Origin: Pseudomonas migulae
Lineage (GTDB): Bacteria > Pseudomonadota > Gammaproteobacteria > Pseudomonadales > Pseudomonadaceae
Direction: 5' to 3'
NCBI RefSeq assembly: GCF_024169315.1
Contig: NZ_JALJWR010000001.1
Span: forward strand, 1,075,501-1,139,500
DNA length: 64,000 nucleotides
Part shown: positions 9,785 to 18,072 of the stretch, piece after piece
Position numbering within the stretch: the first letter of the stretch is position 1
Layout of the letters: every line of letters begins with the position of its first letter
The notes under the pieces: generated by a model
What the model was told of the DNA's origin: nothing
Databases searched by the model: none
The model's input: only the letters and a program-made list of their open reading frames with translations
Position numbers and translations under genes: made by a program

Positions 9785-10443
9785 GGCAAGGCCACCCGCT
9801 TTTCAATGTGCCGGCCGAGTAATTCGATGGCGTAGTTGATGACGAAAAACAGAAATCCGGCGAACAGGTAAAACTCGAGGGTCATGAACGTCCGGGCGAT
9901 GATCTGCTGGGTGCTGAGCAACAGCTCGGCCACACCGATCACCGACAACAGCGTCGAGGCCTTGACGATCTCGGTGGACGAGTTGACCCAGGTCGGCAGG
10001 ATCTGCCGCAACGCCTGGGGTAACAGCACGTAGCCGAGGGATTGAAAAAACGTCAGGCCAATCGCCTTGCTCGCTTCCATCTGTCCGCTCGGCAACGCTT
10101 GCAGCGCACCGCGCACAATCTCGGCGACGTGGGAACCGCAGAACAGCGTCAGCCCCAAGGCACCGGCCTGGAACGCGCTGATCTGCCAGCCCAGCGCCGG
10201 CGCCATATAGAAGCAGGCCAGCACCAGCACAAACACCGGTGTGCCGCGAATAATGTCCACGTAGAAACGGAACGGTGCGCGCATCCAGAACTTGCCGTAA
10301 GTCAGCACCAGACCGGCAACGATACCGACCATCGTGCCCAGCAAAATCGCCAGGGCCGACACCTGCACACTGGTCAAAAAGCCTTGCCACAACACTTCGC
10401 GGGCAACCCACAATTCATGCAACCAACTGGGCGATTCGTACAT
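9781..10443 (-). CDS. Polar amino acid ABC transporter, permease subunit 2
   Basis: The 220-residue integral membrane protein is a HisMQ-type permease with about five transmembrane helices. The EAA loop, which docks on the ATPase, reads [25 protein letters not shown] when split across its helices: [10 protein letters not shown] followed by [11 protein letters not shown]. The gene follows the other permease with a gap of 8 bp and overlaps the ATPase gene by 4 bp. Two different permeases imply a heterodimeric channel. Confidence 0.92.
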   Translation of the reverse strand: MYESPSWLHELWVAREVLWQGFLTSVQVSALAILLGTMVGIVAGLVLTYGKFWMRAPFRFYVDIIRGTPVFVLVLACFYMAPALGWQISAFQAGALGLTLFCGSHVAEIVRGALQALPSGQMEASKAIGLTFFQSLGYVLLPQALRQILPTWVNSSTEIVKASTLLSVIGVAELLLSTQQIIARTFMTLEFYLFAGFLFFVINYAIELLGRHIEKRVALP

Positions 10444-10451
10444 GGGGCCTC

Positions 10452-11114
10452 CTATCGGCGGATCGCCAGACGCTGCTCGAGGTAACGCAGCATCATGGCA
10501 ATGAGGTAACAGGCCGCAACATAGAGCGCCGTGGTCACCATCCAGGTTTCAATCACCCGGTAGCTCTCGACATTGATCTTGCGCGCGTAATAGGTCAGCT
10601 CCGGCACGGCAATCGCCGCCGCCAGCGAGGTGTCCTTGAACAGCGAAATGAAGTTGTTCGACAGCGCCGGCAACACGTTGCGCAGCATCACCGGAACGGT
10701 GACGTAGGCCTTGACCTGCCACTCGCCCAGACCGATCGCCAACCCGGCTTCGCGCTGCCCCTTGGGAATGCTCAGCAAGCCGCCACGGAACACTTCCGTC
10801 AGGTACGCCCCGGCATACAGCGACAGGGTGATGATGAACGACGGGATCTTGTCCAGACGAATCCCGAGACTCGGCAAGGCGAAGTAAATCAACAGAATCA
10901 ACACCAGGATCGGCGTATTACGGATCACCGTCACATACACCGACGCCAGCACCCGCAACGCGCGATGCTTTGACAGCAAGGCAAACGCCATCAGCAGGCC
11001 AATCACGCAGCCGATGGCGATCGACACCAGCGCCAGCTCGAGGCCCAGACCGAGCCCCGCCAGCAAGGTGTCGAAATCGCGCCACACGGCGGCAAAGTTC
11101 AACTGATAGTTCAT
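10452..11114 (-). CDS. Polar amino acid ABC transporter, permease subunit 1
   Basis: The 220-residue protein is the partner HisMQ-type permease. It shows several hydrophobic helices (LALVSIAIGCVIGLLMAFAL, ILVLILLIYFALP) and the EAA motif region REAGLAIGLGEWQ then YVTVPVMLRNVLP. The ATG at 11114 (MNYQLNF) has AAGGTG about 8 nt upstream and is chosen over a GTG at 11126. A conserved-looking hairpin region separates it from the binding-protein gene upstream, which would allow more binding protein than permease to be made from one transcript. Confidence 0.9.
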   Translation of the reverse strand: MNYQLNFAAVWRDFDTLLAGLGLGLELALVSIAIGCVIGLLMAFALLSKHRALRVLASVYVTVIRNTPILVLILLIYFALPSLGIRLDKIPSFIITLSLYAGAYLTEVFRGGLLSIPKGQREAGLAIGLGEWQVKAYVTVPVMLRNVLPALSNNFISLFKDTSLAAAIAVPELTYYARKINVESYRVIETWMVTTALYVAACYLIAMMLRYLEQRLAIRR

Positions 11115-11203
11115 GATCAGCAGCACCTTGAACGGGGCGATTGTTCACCGCCCCGTTCATCATTCAACAATTGGAAACGTCGCGAGCGAAGGAAAGACAA
11201 GGC

Positions 11204-11261
11204 GAAAACAGGCGAGAAAGCGGAGTTGACGTCAGTCAATGAGCATTTCGAGCCTGTTTTC
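11204..11261. repeat. Long imperfect hairpin between binding protein and permease genes
   Basis: The arms GAAAACAGGC (11204-11213) and GCCTGTTTTC (11252-11261) are perfectly complementary. Inside them are GAAA/TTTC and TTGAC-GTCA-GTCAA (11226-11239). The surrounding stretch from about 11160 to 11290 contains no gene. I recognise it only as a repeated-looking Pseudomonas intergenic sequence; it may act as a 3' stabiliser for the binding-protein message. Confidence 0.55.
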
Positions 11262-11295
11262 AACGCAGTATTTCGCGCGCAGCCCGCAGCAGTTT

Positions 11296-12144
11296 TCATT
11301 TGAATTCGACGGGGAAACCGATGGCTGGGGTAGGCAGATCGACACCGAACCACTGCTTGAAGGAGGCCGCGTACGCCGGGAACTCAACGCCGGTCATGGC
11401 TTCATGCAAGGTGGTATTGACGAAGTTCAGCCAGTCCTGATCGCCGCGTTTGACGGCGCAGGCGTAGGTTTGCGGGCTCCAGGCGTAGGTCGGGCTGCGA
11501 TAGCGGCCGGGGTTCTGCACCATCAGGTATTTCACCGACGACTGATCGGTAGCGGCGGCGTCGGCACGGCCGGAGTTAACGGCCTGATACATCAGGTCCA
11601 CGCTGTCGTACTGATCGACCTTGGCCTTGGGCAATGCCTGATGCACCAGCTCTTCGGCGTACACGTTCTGCAGCACGGCTACGGTGACGCTGTCGCCCGC
11701 GGCTTTCAGGTCTTCGATTTCCTTGTACTTGCTGTTCGCCGGCAACAGCAGGCCGACACCTTCGCGGTAGTACGGCAGTGTGAACGCCACTTGCTGGGCA
11801 CGACTGGCGGTCACGGTGATGAACTGGCAACTGATGTCGACTTTGTCGGTCAGCAGGTTGGGAATCCGCGCATCGGAGGACTGCACCACGTATTCAACCT
11901 TGGTCGGGTCGTTGAACAGACCCTTGGCAATCATGTGCCCGATATCAATATCAAAACCCTGCAACTTGCCATCCGCTCCCTGGAAATGCCATGGCGCGTT
12001 GGTACTGCCCGTCCCCACGATCAGCTTCCCGCGGGCCAGCACGCTATCGAGCTTGCTGTCCGCCGCCTGGGCCACACCCATGGCAGCAGCCGAAGCCGCA
12101 AAGAGAAAAACACACGCTTTTAACAAGGAAGGTCGGCGATGCAT
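11296..12144 (-). CDS. Periplasmic amino-acid-type substrate-binding protein of ABC transporter
   Basis: The protein has 282 residues from the ATG at 12144 (GGAG about 9 nt upstream). A Sec signal peptide (LLKACVFLFAASAAAMGVAQA, cut here to its core) ends near ...GVAQA-ADSK. The rest is an SBP_bac_3 fold: VLARGKLIVGTGSTNAPWHF starts lobe 1, GFDIDIGHMIAKGL follows, and LLTDKVDISCQFITVTASRA forms the ligand hinge region. The usual GTDxTxPPF motif is replaced by GTGSTNAPWHF, so the ligand may not be a standard amino acid. It heads the import operon and would deliver substrate to the two permeases. A ligand such as D-glucosaminate is plausible from the neighbouring enzymes but not shown. Confidence 0.9.
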   Translation of the reverse strand: MHRRPSLLKACVFLFAASAAAMGVAQAADSKLDSVLARGKLIVGTGSTNAPWHFQGADGKLQGFDIDIGHMIAKGLFNDPTKVEYVVQSSDARIPNLLTDKVDISCQFITVTASRAQQVAFTLPYYREGVGLLLPANSKYKEIEDLKAAGDSVTVAVLQNVYAEELVHQALPKAKVDQYDSVDLMYQAVNSGRADAAATDQSSVKYLMVQNPGRYRSPTYAWSPQTYACAVKRGDQDWLNFVNTTLHEAMTGVEFPAYAASFKQWFGVDLPTPAIGFPVEFK

Positions 12145-12297
12145 GGCAAGCACTCCAGGATGATGTTTATTCCGCTATACCGGAACTAGGTATGTAACAA
12201 CGGAATAGACAGCAGAAAGTGTGCCACAGGTTGCAGCGTGAAGGCAGGGGAAATTGAAAAGTGTTTTGAATCAGAGGGATGCGCATTCCTGCGCCGA

Positions 12298-12373
12298 GGG
12301 TGTTACGAAAGGTGCAAATGGAAAAGCGCTACCGTTGGCTACGGGCGCGGGTATCAGGTTCACAAATGGGTGC
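12298..12373 (+). repeat. Unexplained direct repeat, copy A
   Basis: This stretch of about 75 bp is closely matched in the same orientation at 14449-14523. Both share CTACCGTTGGCTACGGG and GCGGGTATCAGGTTCACAA. The two copies flank the TerC-type gene. No gene or known RNA family explains it. The rest of the gap from 12145 to 12513 holds only the REP pair at 12407. Confidence 0.75.
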
Positions 12374-12406
12374 ACGAACCTGAGTCATGCACCACCTGAA
12401 AGATCG

Positions 12407-12489
12407 CATTCGCGAGCAGGCTCGCTCCCACATTAGACCGTGTCTGCAAAGACAACTTGATCAACTGTGGGAGCGAGCTTGCTCGCGAA
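12407..12489. repeat. REP pair
   Basis: TTCGCGAGCAGGCTCGCTCC and the facing GGGAGCGAGCTTGCTCGCGA form an inverted pair around about 40 bp, just past the stop codon of the TerC-type gene. It probably marks the end of that transcript. Confidence 0.83.
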
Positions 12490-12513
12490 GAGGCCGGCAA
12501 ACCCAGAGAAAAA

Positions 12514-14073
12514 CTACTGGCCGATCCGCATCAGCCGAACCCGCGTCACCCGCCGCTCTTCAACCGACATGACCGTCATCCGCCAGCCTTCCCACTCATG
12601 GCTGTCACCCATCATCGGCAGGCGATCCAACAGACTCACCACCAACCCGGCGAGGGTTTGATAGTCGTCGGTCGGTTCTGCTGCAAACCCGGTCCGCTGA
12701 CGCACCCTCGCCAGGTTCAATGCACCGCTGACGATAAAGCCGCCCTTCTCTTCAATGACGTCCGGACCTTCAATTGCGCTGGCGTCAGGCAACTCACCGG
12801 CAATCGACTCCAGAATGTCGGTCATGGTCAACACCCCGACGAAGTCACCGAATTCATTGACCACGAACGCAATGTGCGTAGAAGCCTGGCGCATCTGCTC
12901 CAAGGCATTCAGAATCGAATAACTGTCCAGCAGATTGATGGTCTTGCGCACCAGTTGCTCAAGACCCGGTTCGTTGCCGGCCAGGCATTCCTTGAGCAAT
13001 TCCTTCTTGTGCACGAAACCCAGCGGCTCATCCACCGCGCCATCGCGAATCAGCGGCAAGCGCGAATAGGACGAATGCATAAGGCGCGTACGAATGGTCT
13101 CGGCATCGTCGGACAAGTCGATGTGGTCAACGTCGGCGCGGACCGTCATCAATGTGCGAATCGGCCGCTCGGCCAGTTGCAGCACACCACTGATCATGAT
13201 CCGCTCACGTCGGTCGAACAGCACTTCACTCGGCGCTTCGCCGTTTTCCAGCAGGTCCGCGATCTCCTCGCCGACCTCTTCCTCCGCCAGCTTACGACCG
13301 CCCAGCAAACGCAGCACCGCGTGGGCCGTGCGCTCACGCATCGGTCGCAGGCCTTGCATCGACTTCTTGCGCCGCGCCCGGGCGATCTGGTTGAAGATTT
13401 CGATCAGGATCGAGAAACCGATGGCGGCGTACAGGTAGCCCTTCGGAATGTGGAAGCCCAGGCCTTCGGCGGTCAGCGCGAAGCCGATCATCATCAGGAA
13501 CCCCAGGCACAGCATGATTACCGTTGGGTGGGCGTTGACGAATCGGGTCAGCGGTTTGCTGGCGATGATCATCAGACCGATGGAAATGATCACCGCGATC
13601 ATCATCACCGCCAGTTCATCGACCATGCCCACGGCGGTAATCACCGCGTCCAGGGAGAACACCGCGTCGAGCACGACGATCTGCGCGACGATCGGCCAGA
13701 ACAATGCGTAAGTCGTACTCGAAGAGCGCTCGCTGACATGGCCTTCGAGTCGCTCATGCAATTCCATGGTGGCTTTGAACAACAGGAACACACCACCGAA
13801 CAACATGATCAGGTCACGACCGGAGAAACTCTTGTCGAACACCTCGAACAACGGCTGGGTCAGGGTCACCAGCCAGGAAATACTCGCCAGCAGGCCCAGG
13901 CGCATCAGCAAGGCCAACGACAAACCGATGAGTCGCGCGCGGTCGCGCTGTTCGGGCGGCAGTTTGTCCGCGAGGATCGCGATAAACACCAGGTTGTCGA
14001 TGCCGAGCACCAGCTCCAGCACGATCAACGTCAACAGGCCCAGCCACGCGGTGGGGTCAGCTATCCATTCCAT
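12514..14073 (-). CDS. TerC-family membrane protein with CBS and CorC/HlyC domains (YoaE-like)
   Basis: The 519-residue product starts [10 protein letters not shown], matching the length and layout of E. coli YoaE (518 residues). Residues about 1-230 form a TerC-type multi-helix domain with acidic metal-binding signatures [15 protein letters not shown] and [15 protein letters not shown]. Two CBS domains follow (about 300-420, [18 protein letters not shown] and the [20 protein letters not shown] segment), then a CorC_HlyC domain ending ...[12 protein letters not shown]. Such proteins sit in the inner membrane and are linked to metal efflux, often manganese. The longer upstream extension to 14151 has no family match. 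I looked for a yybP-ykoY manganese riboswitch upstream and saw none. REP pairs and the direct repeats lie on both sides. Confidence 0.9.
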   Translation of the reverse strand: MEWIADPTAWLGLLTLIVLELVLGIDNLVFIAILADKLPPEQRDRARLIGLSLALLMRLGLLASISWLVTLTQPLFEVFDKSFSGRDLIMLFGGVFLLFKATMELHERLEGHVSERSSSTTYALFWPIVAQIVVLDAVFSLDAVITAVGMVDELAVMMIAVIISIGLMIIASKPLTRFVNAHPTVIMLCLGFLMMIGFALTAEGLGFHIPKGYLYAAIGFSILIEIFNQIARARRKKSMQGLRPMRERTAHAVLRLLGGRKLAEEEVGEEIADLLENGEAPSEVLFDRRERIMISGVLQLAERPIRTLMTVRADVDHIDLSDDAETIRTRLMHSSYSRLPLIRDGAVDEPLGFVHKKELLKECLAGNEPGLEQLVRKTINLLDSYSILNALEQMRQASTHIAFVVNEFGDFVGVLTMTDILESIAGELPDASAIEGPDVIEEKGGFIVSGALNLARVRQRTGFAAEPTDDYQTLAGLVVSLLDRLPMMGDSHEWEGWRMTVMSVEERRVTRVRLMRIGQ

Positions 14074-14374
14074 AAAAAACGTCTCGATCTCTTCAGTGAA
14101 TTCAGAATGCCGGGCACGGCAAGGCGCGGCGCAGGGGCCGTGGGGTTGCAATGTCGAAGGTATTGAGAAGTCGGAAGACCGGATGTTTCGCGTGCATCAG
14201 GACAGCGCGCTGGCGCGAACAGGAAGGGTAACTGGGGGGCTCCGAGAGGGTGTTCATGCAAATCCTGAAAGGAAAAAGGCCTTGGAGCGTACAGGCACAA
14301 AGGACTTTTCCTACAGCCAGAAATCATTACAAAATCTGTAGAACATCTGGATTTGCAGTGTTTTTACCGCGGCC

Positions 14375-14451
14375 TTCGCCGGCAAGCCGGTCTCGCTCCC
14401 ACACTGGATCTTCGGTGTCCACGAAACCCTGTGTGCGAGCCTGTTCGCGGG
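14375..14451. repeat. Degenerate REP pair
   Basis: TTCGCCGGCAAGCCGGTCTC and the facing TGTGCGAGCCTGTTCGCGGG are diverged REP units. They lie in the 673-bp gap between the TerC-type gene and wecB. The gap also holds direct repeat copy B, a 7-bp inverted repeat (ATAAGGA/TCCTTAT, 14549-14569) and an ANR-like box. Confidence 0.6.
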
Positions 14452-14523
14452 TATTCCGAAAGGTGCAGAGGGAGAAACGCTACCGTTGGCTACGGGTGCG
14501 GGTATCAGGTTCACAATCGGTGC
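14449..14523 (+). repeat. Unexplained direct repeat, copy B
   Basis: Second copy of the element at 12298-12373, same orientation, with about a dozen mismatches and one length difference. The central blocks CTACCGTTGGCTACGGG and GCGGGTATCAGGTTCACAA are nearly unchanged. It may be a mobile or RNA-coding repeat; I cannot name it. Confidence 0.75.
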
Positions 14524-14616
14524 GTTTTTGCCGAGAAACGAAACACGTATAAGGATGTGACTTCCTTATGAGCAGGCGCGATCCAACAGCCACTGTCGAC
14601 GGTGCATTTCTTGCAA

Positions 14617-14630
14617 TTGATCAACATCAA
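14617..14630 (+). promoter_or_regulatory. ANR/FNR-type box upstream of the wecB-nfr operon
   Basis: TTGAT-CAAC-ATCAA matches the ANR/FNR consensus TTGAT-N4-ATCAA at all ten defined positions. It ends 116 bp before the wecB start codon. If a class II promoter were used, transcription would start near 14665, but no good -10 hexamer is visible at the matching place, so another geometry or a repressor role is possible. Confidence 0.55.
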
Positions 14631-14746
14631 TCAAGTGTAAAACCGCACTGGACAACCCTCGATGCGGCTGTTGTGATTCATATTCCAGTAACAGTAGTAA
14701 CGCTGCCGGCCTGGAGCCAGCCCCTTGTCACGCCCCTGGAGGGTCA

Positions 14747-15901
14747 ATGTCTTTCAACATCATGATGGTTTTCGGTACTCGGCCGGAGGCCATCAAGATG
14801 GCGCCGCTCGCCAGAGTGCTGCGTCAATGGCCCGGGGTCACATTGAACATCTGCTCCACCGGTCAACACCGGGAGATGCTCAAACAGGTGCTGGACTCCT
14901 TCGAGCTGACGGTCGACCAGGACCTGCAGGTGATGACTCAAGGTCAGACACTCAACGGTCTTTCCCAGCAACTGCTGATTCACCTCGACCAGGCTTACGA
15001 GCGGGTGAAGCCCGATATCGTGCTGGTCCACGGTGATACCACCACCAGCTTCATCGCCGCCCTCGCCGCCTTCAATCGCCAACTGCCCATCGGCCACGTC
15101 GAGGCCGGTTTGCGCACTGGCAACCTGCGTGCACCCTGGCCGGAAGAAGCCAACCGACGCCTGACCTGCGTCCTCGCCGACCTGCATTTCACTCCGACCA
15201 CCAAGGGTGAAAACAACCTGCTGCGCGAGGGCACGCCCAAGGCCAGTATTGAAGTCACCGGCAATACGGTGATCGACGCGCTGCTGTGGATGCGCACTCA
15301 CCAACAGGAGATCAACTGGCATCCGGCCGTCGACTCGCCGCTGGCGGTGCTCGACGACACCCGACGCATGGTGCTGATCACCGGCCACCGCCGGGAGAAC
15401 TTCGGCGACGGTTTCCGCAACATCTGCCTGGCCCTCGCCGACCTCGCGCTGCGCTACCCCGATGTGCAATTCGTCTACCCGGTGCACCTCAATCCGCAGG
15501 TGCAGAAAGCGGTGTATGGCGTGCTGTCGGACAAGCCGAACATTTACCTGGTGGCGCCGCAGGATTATCAGCATTTCGTCTGGCTGATGGGCCGCGCGCA
15601 CTTTATCCTCACCGATTCCGGCGGCGTCCAGGAAGAGGCCCCGGCCATCGGCAAGCCGGTGTTGGTTCTGCGCGATGTCACCGAGCGACCTTCCGTGCTT
15701 GAAGGCGGGACCGTGTTGCTGGTGGGCACCGACACCGACCGCATCGTCAAGCAAAGCTGCCTGCTGCTGGATGACGACGCTCACTTCGAGCGCATGAGTC
15801 GTGTCCACAGCCCCTACGGCGACGGCCACGCCAGCGAACGCATCGCCACTCGACTGTGCCAGTGGCTGAGCGAGCGCTCGGCGGCGGTCAAAGCACGATG
15901 A
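14747..15901 (+). CDS. wecB: UDP-N-acetylglucosamine 2-epimerase (non-hydrolysing)
   Basis: The 384-residue enzyme interconverts UDP-GlcNAc and UDP-ManNAc. Diagnostic segments are VFGTRPEAIKMAPL at the N-terminus, HGDTTTSF, GHVEAGLRTGN, ITGHRRENFG and the nucleotide-binding DSGGVQEEAP. The start has GGAGG 5 nt upstream. Its last codons overlap the ATG of nfrB (ATGA), so the two are translationally coupled. In E. coli, WecB belongs to the ECA locus but is also needed for the ManNAc-containing NfrA/NfrB glycan that serves as the phage N4 receptor. Here a wecB copy is built into the nfr operon itself, which directly supports UDP-ManNAc as the NfrB donor. The name wecB reflects function; orthology to the ECA gene is not implied. 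Confidence 0.92.
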   Translation: MSFNIMMVFGTRPEAIKMAPLARVLRQWPGVTLNICSTGQHREMLKQVLDSFELTVDQDLQVMTQGQTLNGLSQQLLIHLDQAYERVKPDIVLVHGDTTTSFIAALAAFNRQLPIGHVEAGLRTGNLRAPWPEEANRRLTCVLADLHFTPTTKGENNLLREGTPKASIEVTGNTVIDALLWMRTHQQEINWHPAVDSPLAVLDDTRRMVLITGHRRENFGDGFRNICLALADLALRYPDVQFVYPVHLNPQVQKAVYGVLSDKPNIYLVAPQDYQHFVWLMGRAHFILTDSGGVQEEAPAIGKPVLVLRDVTERPSVLEGGTVLLVGTDTDRIVKQSCLLLDDDAHFERMSRVHSPYGDGHASERIATRLCQWLSERSAAVKAR

Positions 15902-18072
15902 GTTTCGATTTAGTCGATTTTTTTGCCTACGTCCTGTTCGGTCTCAAGTACCTCGCGATCGCCCTGGCGTTGTTGATGTTCCTCCTCGGGCTCGATGATC
16001 TGTTCATCGATCTCGTGTACTGGGGCCGCAAGCTGGTTCGGCGCTGGCGAATCTATGAAAAATTCAAGCGCGCCGATGAGGAACGCCTGTACGCCATCGC
16101 GGAAAAACCGCTGGCGATCATGGTTCCGGCATGGAACGAAGTGGGCGTGGTGGGTGAAATGGCGCGTCTTGCGGCGTCGACGCTCGATTACGAGAACTAT
16201 CAGATTTTCGTCGGTACGTACCCCAACGATGCCGAGACCCAGGCCGACGTCGATGCAGTCTGCCGGCACTATCCCAACGTGCACAAAGTGGTCTGCGCCC
16301 GCCCCGGCCCCACCAGTAAGGCCGACTGCCTGAACAACGTCATCGACGCGATCCTGCGCTTTGAAAGCGAGGCGAAAATCCAGTTTGCCGGGTTCATTCT
16401 GCACGATGCCGAAGACGTGATTTCACCTATGGAATTGCGCCTCTTCAACTACCTGCTGCCGGCCAAGGACCTGATCCAGATTCCGGTCTATCCCTATGCA
16501 CCGGAGTGGCGAGGCTTCACCGCCGGGCACTACGTCGACGAGTTCGCTGAAAACCATGGCAAGGACGTTATCGTCCGCGAAGCCATGACCGGCCAGGTGC
16601 CCAGCGCCGGCGTCGGCACCTGCTTCAGCCGTAAAGCCATCACGGCCCTGCTGGAAGACGGCGACGGCATTGCCTTCGACGTGCAGAGCCTGACCGAAGA
16701 CTACGACATCGGGTTTCGACTCAAGCAAAAAGGCATGAAGTGCATCTTCGCCCGTTACTCGGTGACCGACCCGAAACTGGCGCTTGACCAGCCCTGGGCG
16801 TTTGGCATGGACCGTGTGTTTTCCCAGGTGATCTGCGTTCGCGAACATTTCCCCCGGGACTTTCAGCATGCTATCCGCCAGAAATCCCGATGGATCGTCG
16901 GCATCGTCTTTCAGGGCACCAAGAACCTCGGCTGGAGCCCCACAGGCGTGCTCAACTATTTCCTGTGGCGCGACCGTCGCGGCATGATCGCTTACCTGCT
17001 GAGTTTCCTGGTCAACCTGCTGTGCATCGTGCTGCTGGCGATGTGGCTGATGACGGTGATTGCACCGACCGCCTGGCGCTATCCGTCGATCCTGTCCAAC
17101 AGCCCACTGCTCGCGACGCTCTTGTGGCTCAACGGTTTGATGCTGATCAATCGGCTGTTCCAGCGTGGCTGGTTCGTCACGCGTTACTACGGACTGGTCG
17201 AAGGCCTGTTGTCGGCACCGCGCATGATATGGAGCAACTTCATCAACTTCTTCGCCAACGTGCGGGCGCTGCGCCAGGTCATGGAAATGGGCGATTCGCG
17301 CCGCGTGGCATGGGACAAGACCACCCATGAATTCCCGGCCCTGACCAAGGCCCAGCGCACGCCGCTGGGTCATCGCCTGGTGGAGAAAGGCCTGCTCAGC
17401 GAAGAGCAACTGGAAGCGGCGATCACCAACCCGATACGCCGCCGACTGGGCCACGAACTGCTGTTGCGCGAACACATCAACAGCACGCAACTGGTGGAAA
17501 CCCTCGCCGAACAACTGGACCTTGAATGGGCGCCACTGAACCCGTTCAAACTCGACAAGCGCCTGATCGACGCCGTGCCGCGCAAGATCGCCTCCCACTA
17601 CGGCGTGCTGCCGGTGGCCGAGGACGGCAACACGCTGGTGCTCGCCTCTGAAGGGCCGGTGAGTCAGGTATCCCTCGGCGCCATCAGCCGTCAATTGAAA
17701 CGCCCGGTGCGCTGCCGTCTCGCGCCTCAGGGCCGGGTCACGCTGGGCATCCGCTATTGGTACGCCAGCCCCCGTCAGAACGAGGAAGTCCACCACATGC
17801 TCGAAGTGCTTGAGCGTCATCAGGACGATGAAGCCTTGCTCGAACGCGTCAGTCATCACCAGGTGCTGTTGGGCAATCTGCTGCAAGTGCGCGGCATGGT
17901 CCCGCCGAGTCTGTTCAATCAGGCCTTGATCGACTTCGATGCCGAGCACATGTCTTTGGGTGAACACCTGATCTCGCGCGGCATGATCACTCAGGAAGTG
18001 CTTGAACAAGCCCTGGCTGATCAGGCCAGCGAACAGCATGCTGCCTTCCGTATTGTCCGGGAGGTCGCATGA
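15898..18072 (+). CDS. nfrB: NfrB-like inner-membrane GT2 glycosyltransferase with C-terminal MshEN (c-di-GMP-binding) modules
   Basis: The 724-residue protein starts at the ATG overlapping wecB. A hydrophobic N-terminal helix (about 10-35) precedes a family 2 glycosyltransferase domain (about 70-350) with the nucleotide region IMVPAWNEVG, the metal-binding LHDAEDVIS, SLTEDYDIGFRL, and the polymerase-type RQKSRWIVG motif. Further helices follow (about 365-440). The C-terminal third carries two MshEN-like modules: PLGHRLVEKGLLSEEQL with RRLGHELLLREHINSTQL (about 487-535), and LLGNLLQVRGMVPP with SLGEHLISRGMITQEVLEQA (about 657-705). Such modules bind c-di-GMP. E. coli NfrB makes a ManNAc-containing surface glycan only when activated by local c-di-GMP. 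Fused upstream to wecB and downstream to nfrA by ATGA overlaps. No diguanylate cyclase is in the operon. Confidence 0.9.
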   Translation: MSFDLVDFFAYVLFGLKYLAIALALLMFLLGLDDLFIDLVYWGRKLVRRWRIYEKFKRADEERLYAIAEKPLAIMVPAWNEVGVVGEMARLAASTLDYENYQIFVGTYPNDAETQADVDAVCRHYPNVHKVVCARPGPTSKADCLNNVIDAILRFESEAKIQFAGFILHDAEDVISPMELRLFNYLLPAKDLIQIPVYPYAPEWRGFTAGHYVDEFAENHGKDVIVREAMTGQVPSAGVGTCFSRKAITALLEDGDGIAFDVQSLTEDYDIGFRLKQKGMKCIFARYSVTDPKLALDQPWAFGMDRVFSQVICVREHFPRDFQHAIRQKSRWIVGIVFQGTKNLGWSPTGVLNYFLWRDRRGMIAYLLSFLVNLLCIVLLAMWLMTVIAPTAWRYPSILSNSPLLATLLWLNGLMLINRLFQRGWFVTRYYGLVEGLLSAPRMIWSNFINFFANVRALRQVMEMGDSRRVAWDKTTHEFPALTKAQRTPLGHRLVEKGLLSEEQLEAAITNPIRRRLGHELLLREHINSTQLVETLAEQLDLEWAPLNPFKLDKRLIDAVPRKIASHYGVLPVAEDGNTLVLASEGPVSQVSLGAISRQLKRPVRCRLAPQGRVTLGIRYWYASPRQNEEVHHMLEVLERHQDDEALLERVSHHQVLLGNLLQVRGMVPPSLFNQALIDFDAEHMSLGEHLISRGMITQEVLEQALADQASEQHAAFRIVREVA

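Noticed and set aside
12457..14166. Long open frame opposite the TerC-type gene
   Set aside because: Composition (Gln/His/Arg-rich) is typical of antisense of GC-rich coding; no family features.
14074..14550. yybP-ykoY manganese riboswitch upstream of the TerC-type gene
   Set aside because: TerC genes often have one, but none of its conserved segments is visible on the minus strand.
14568..14765. Possible 65-codon gene before wecB
   Set aside because: It overlaps the ANR box and wecB start, has no ribosome-binding site at a proper distance and no recognisable domain; more likely untranslated leader.
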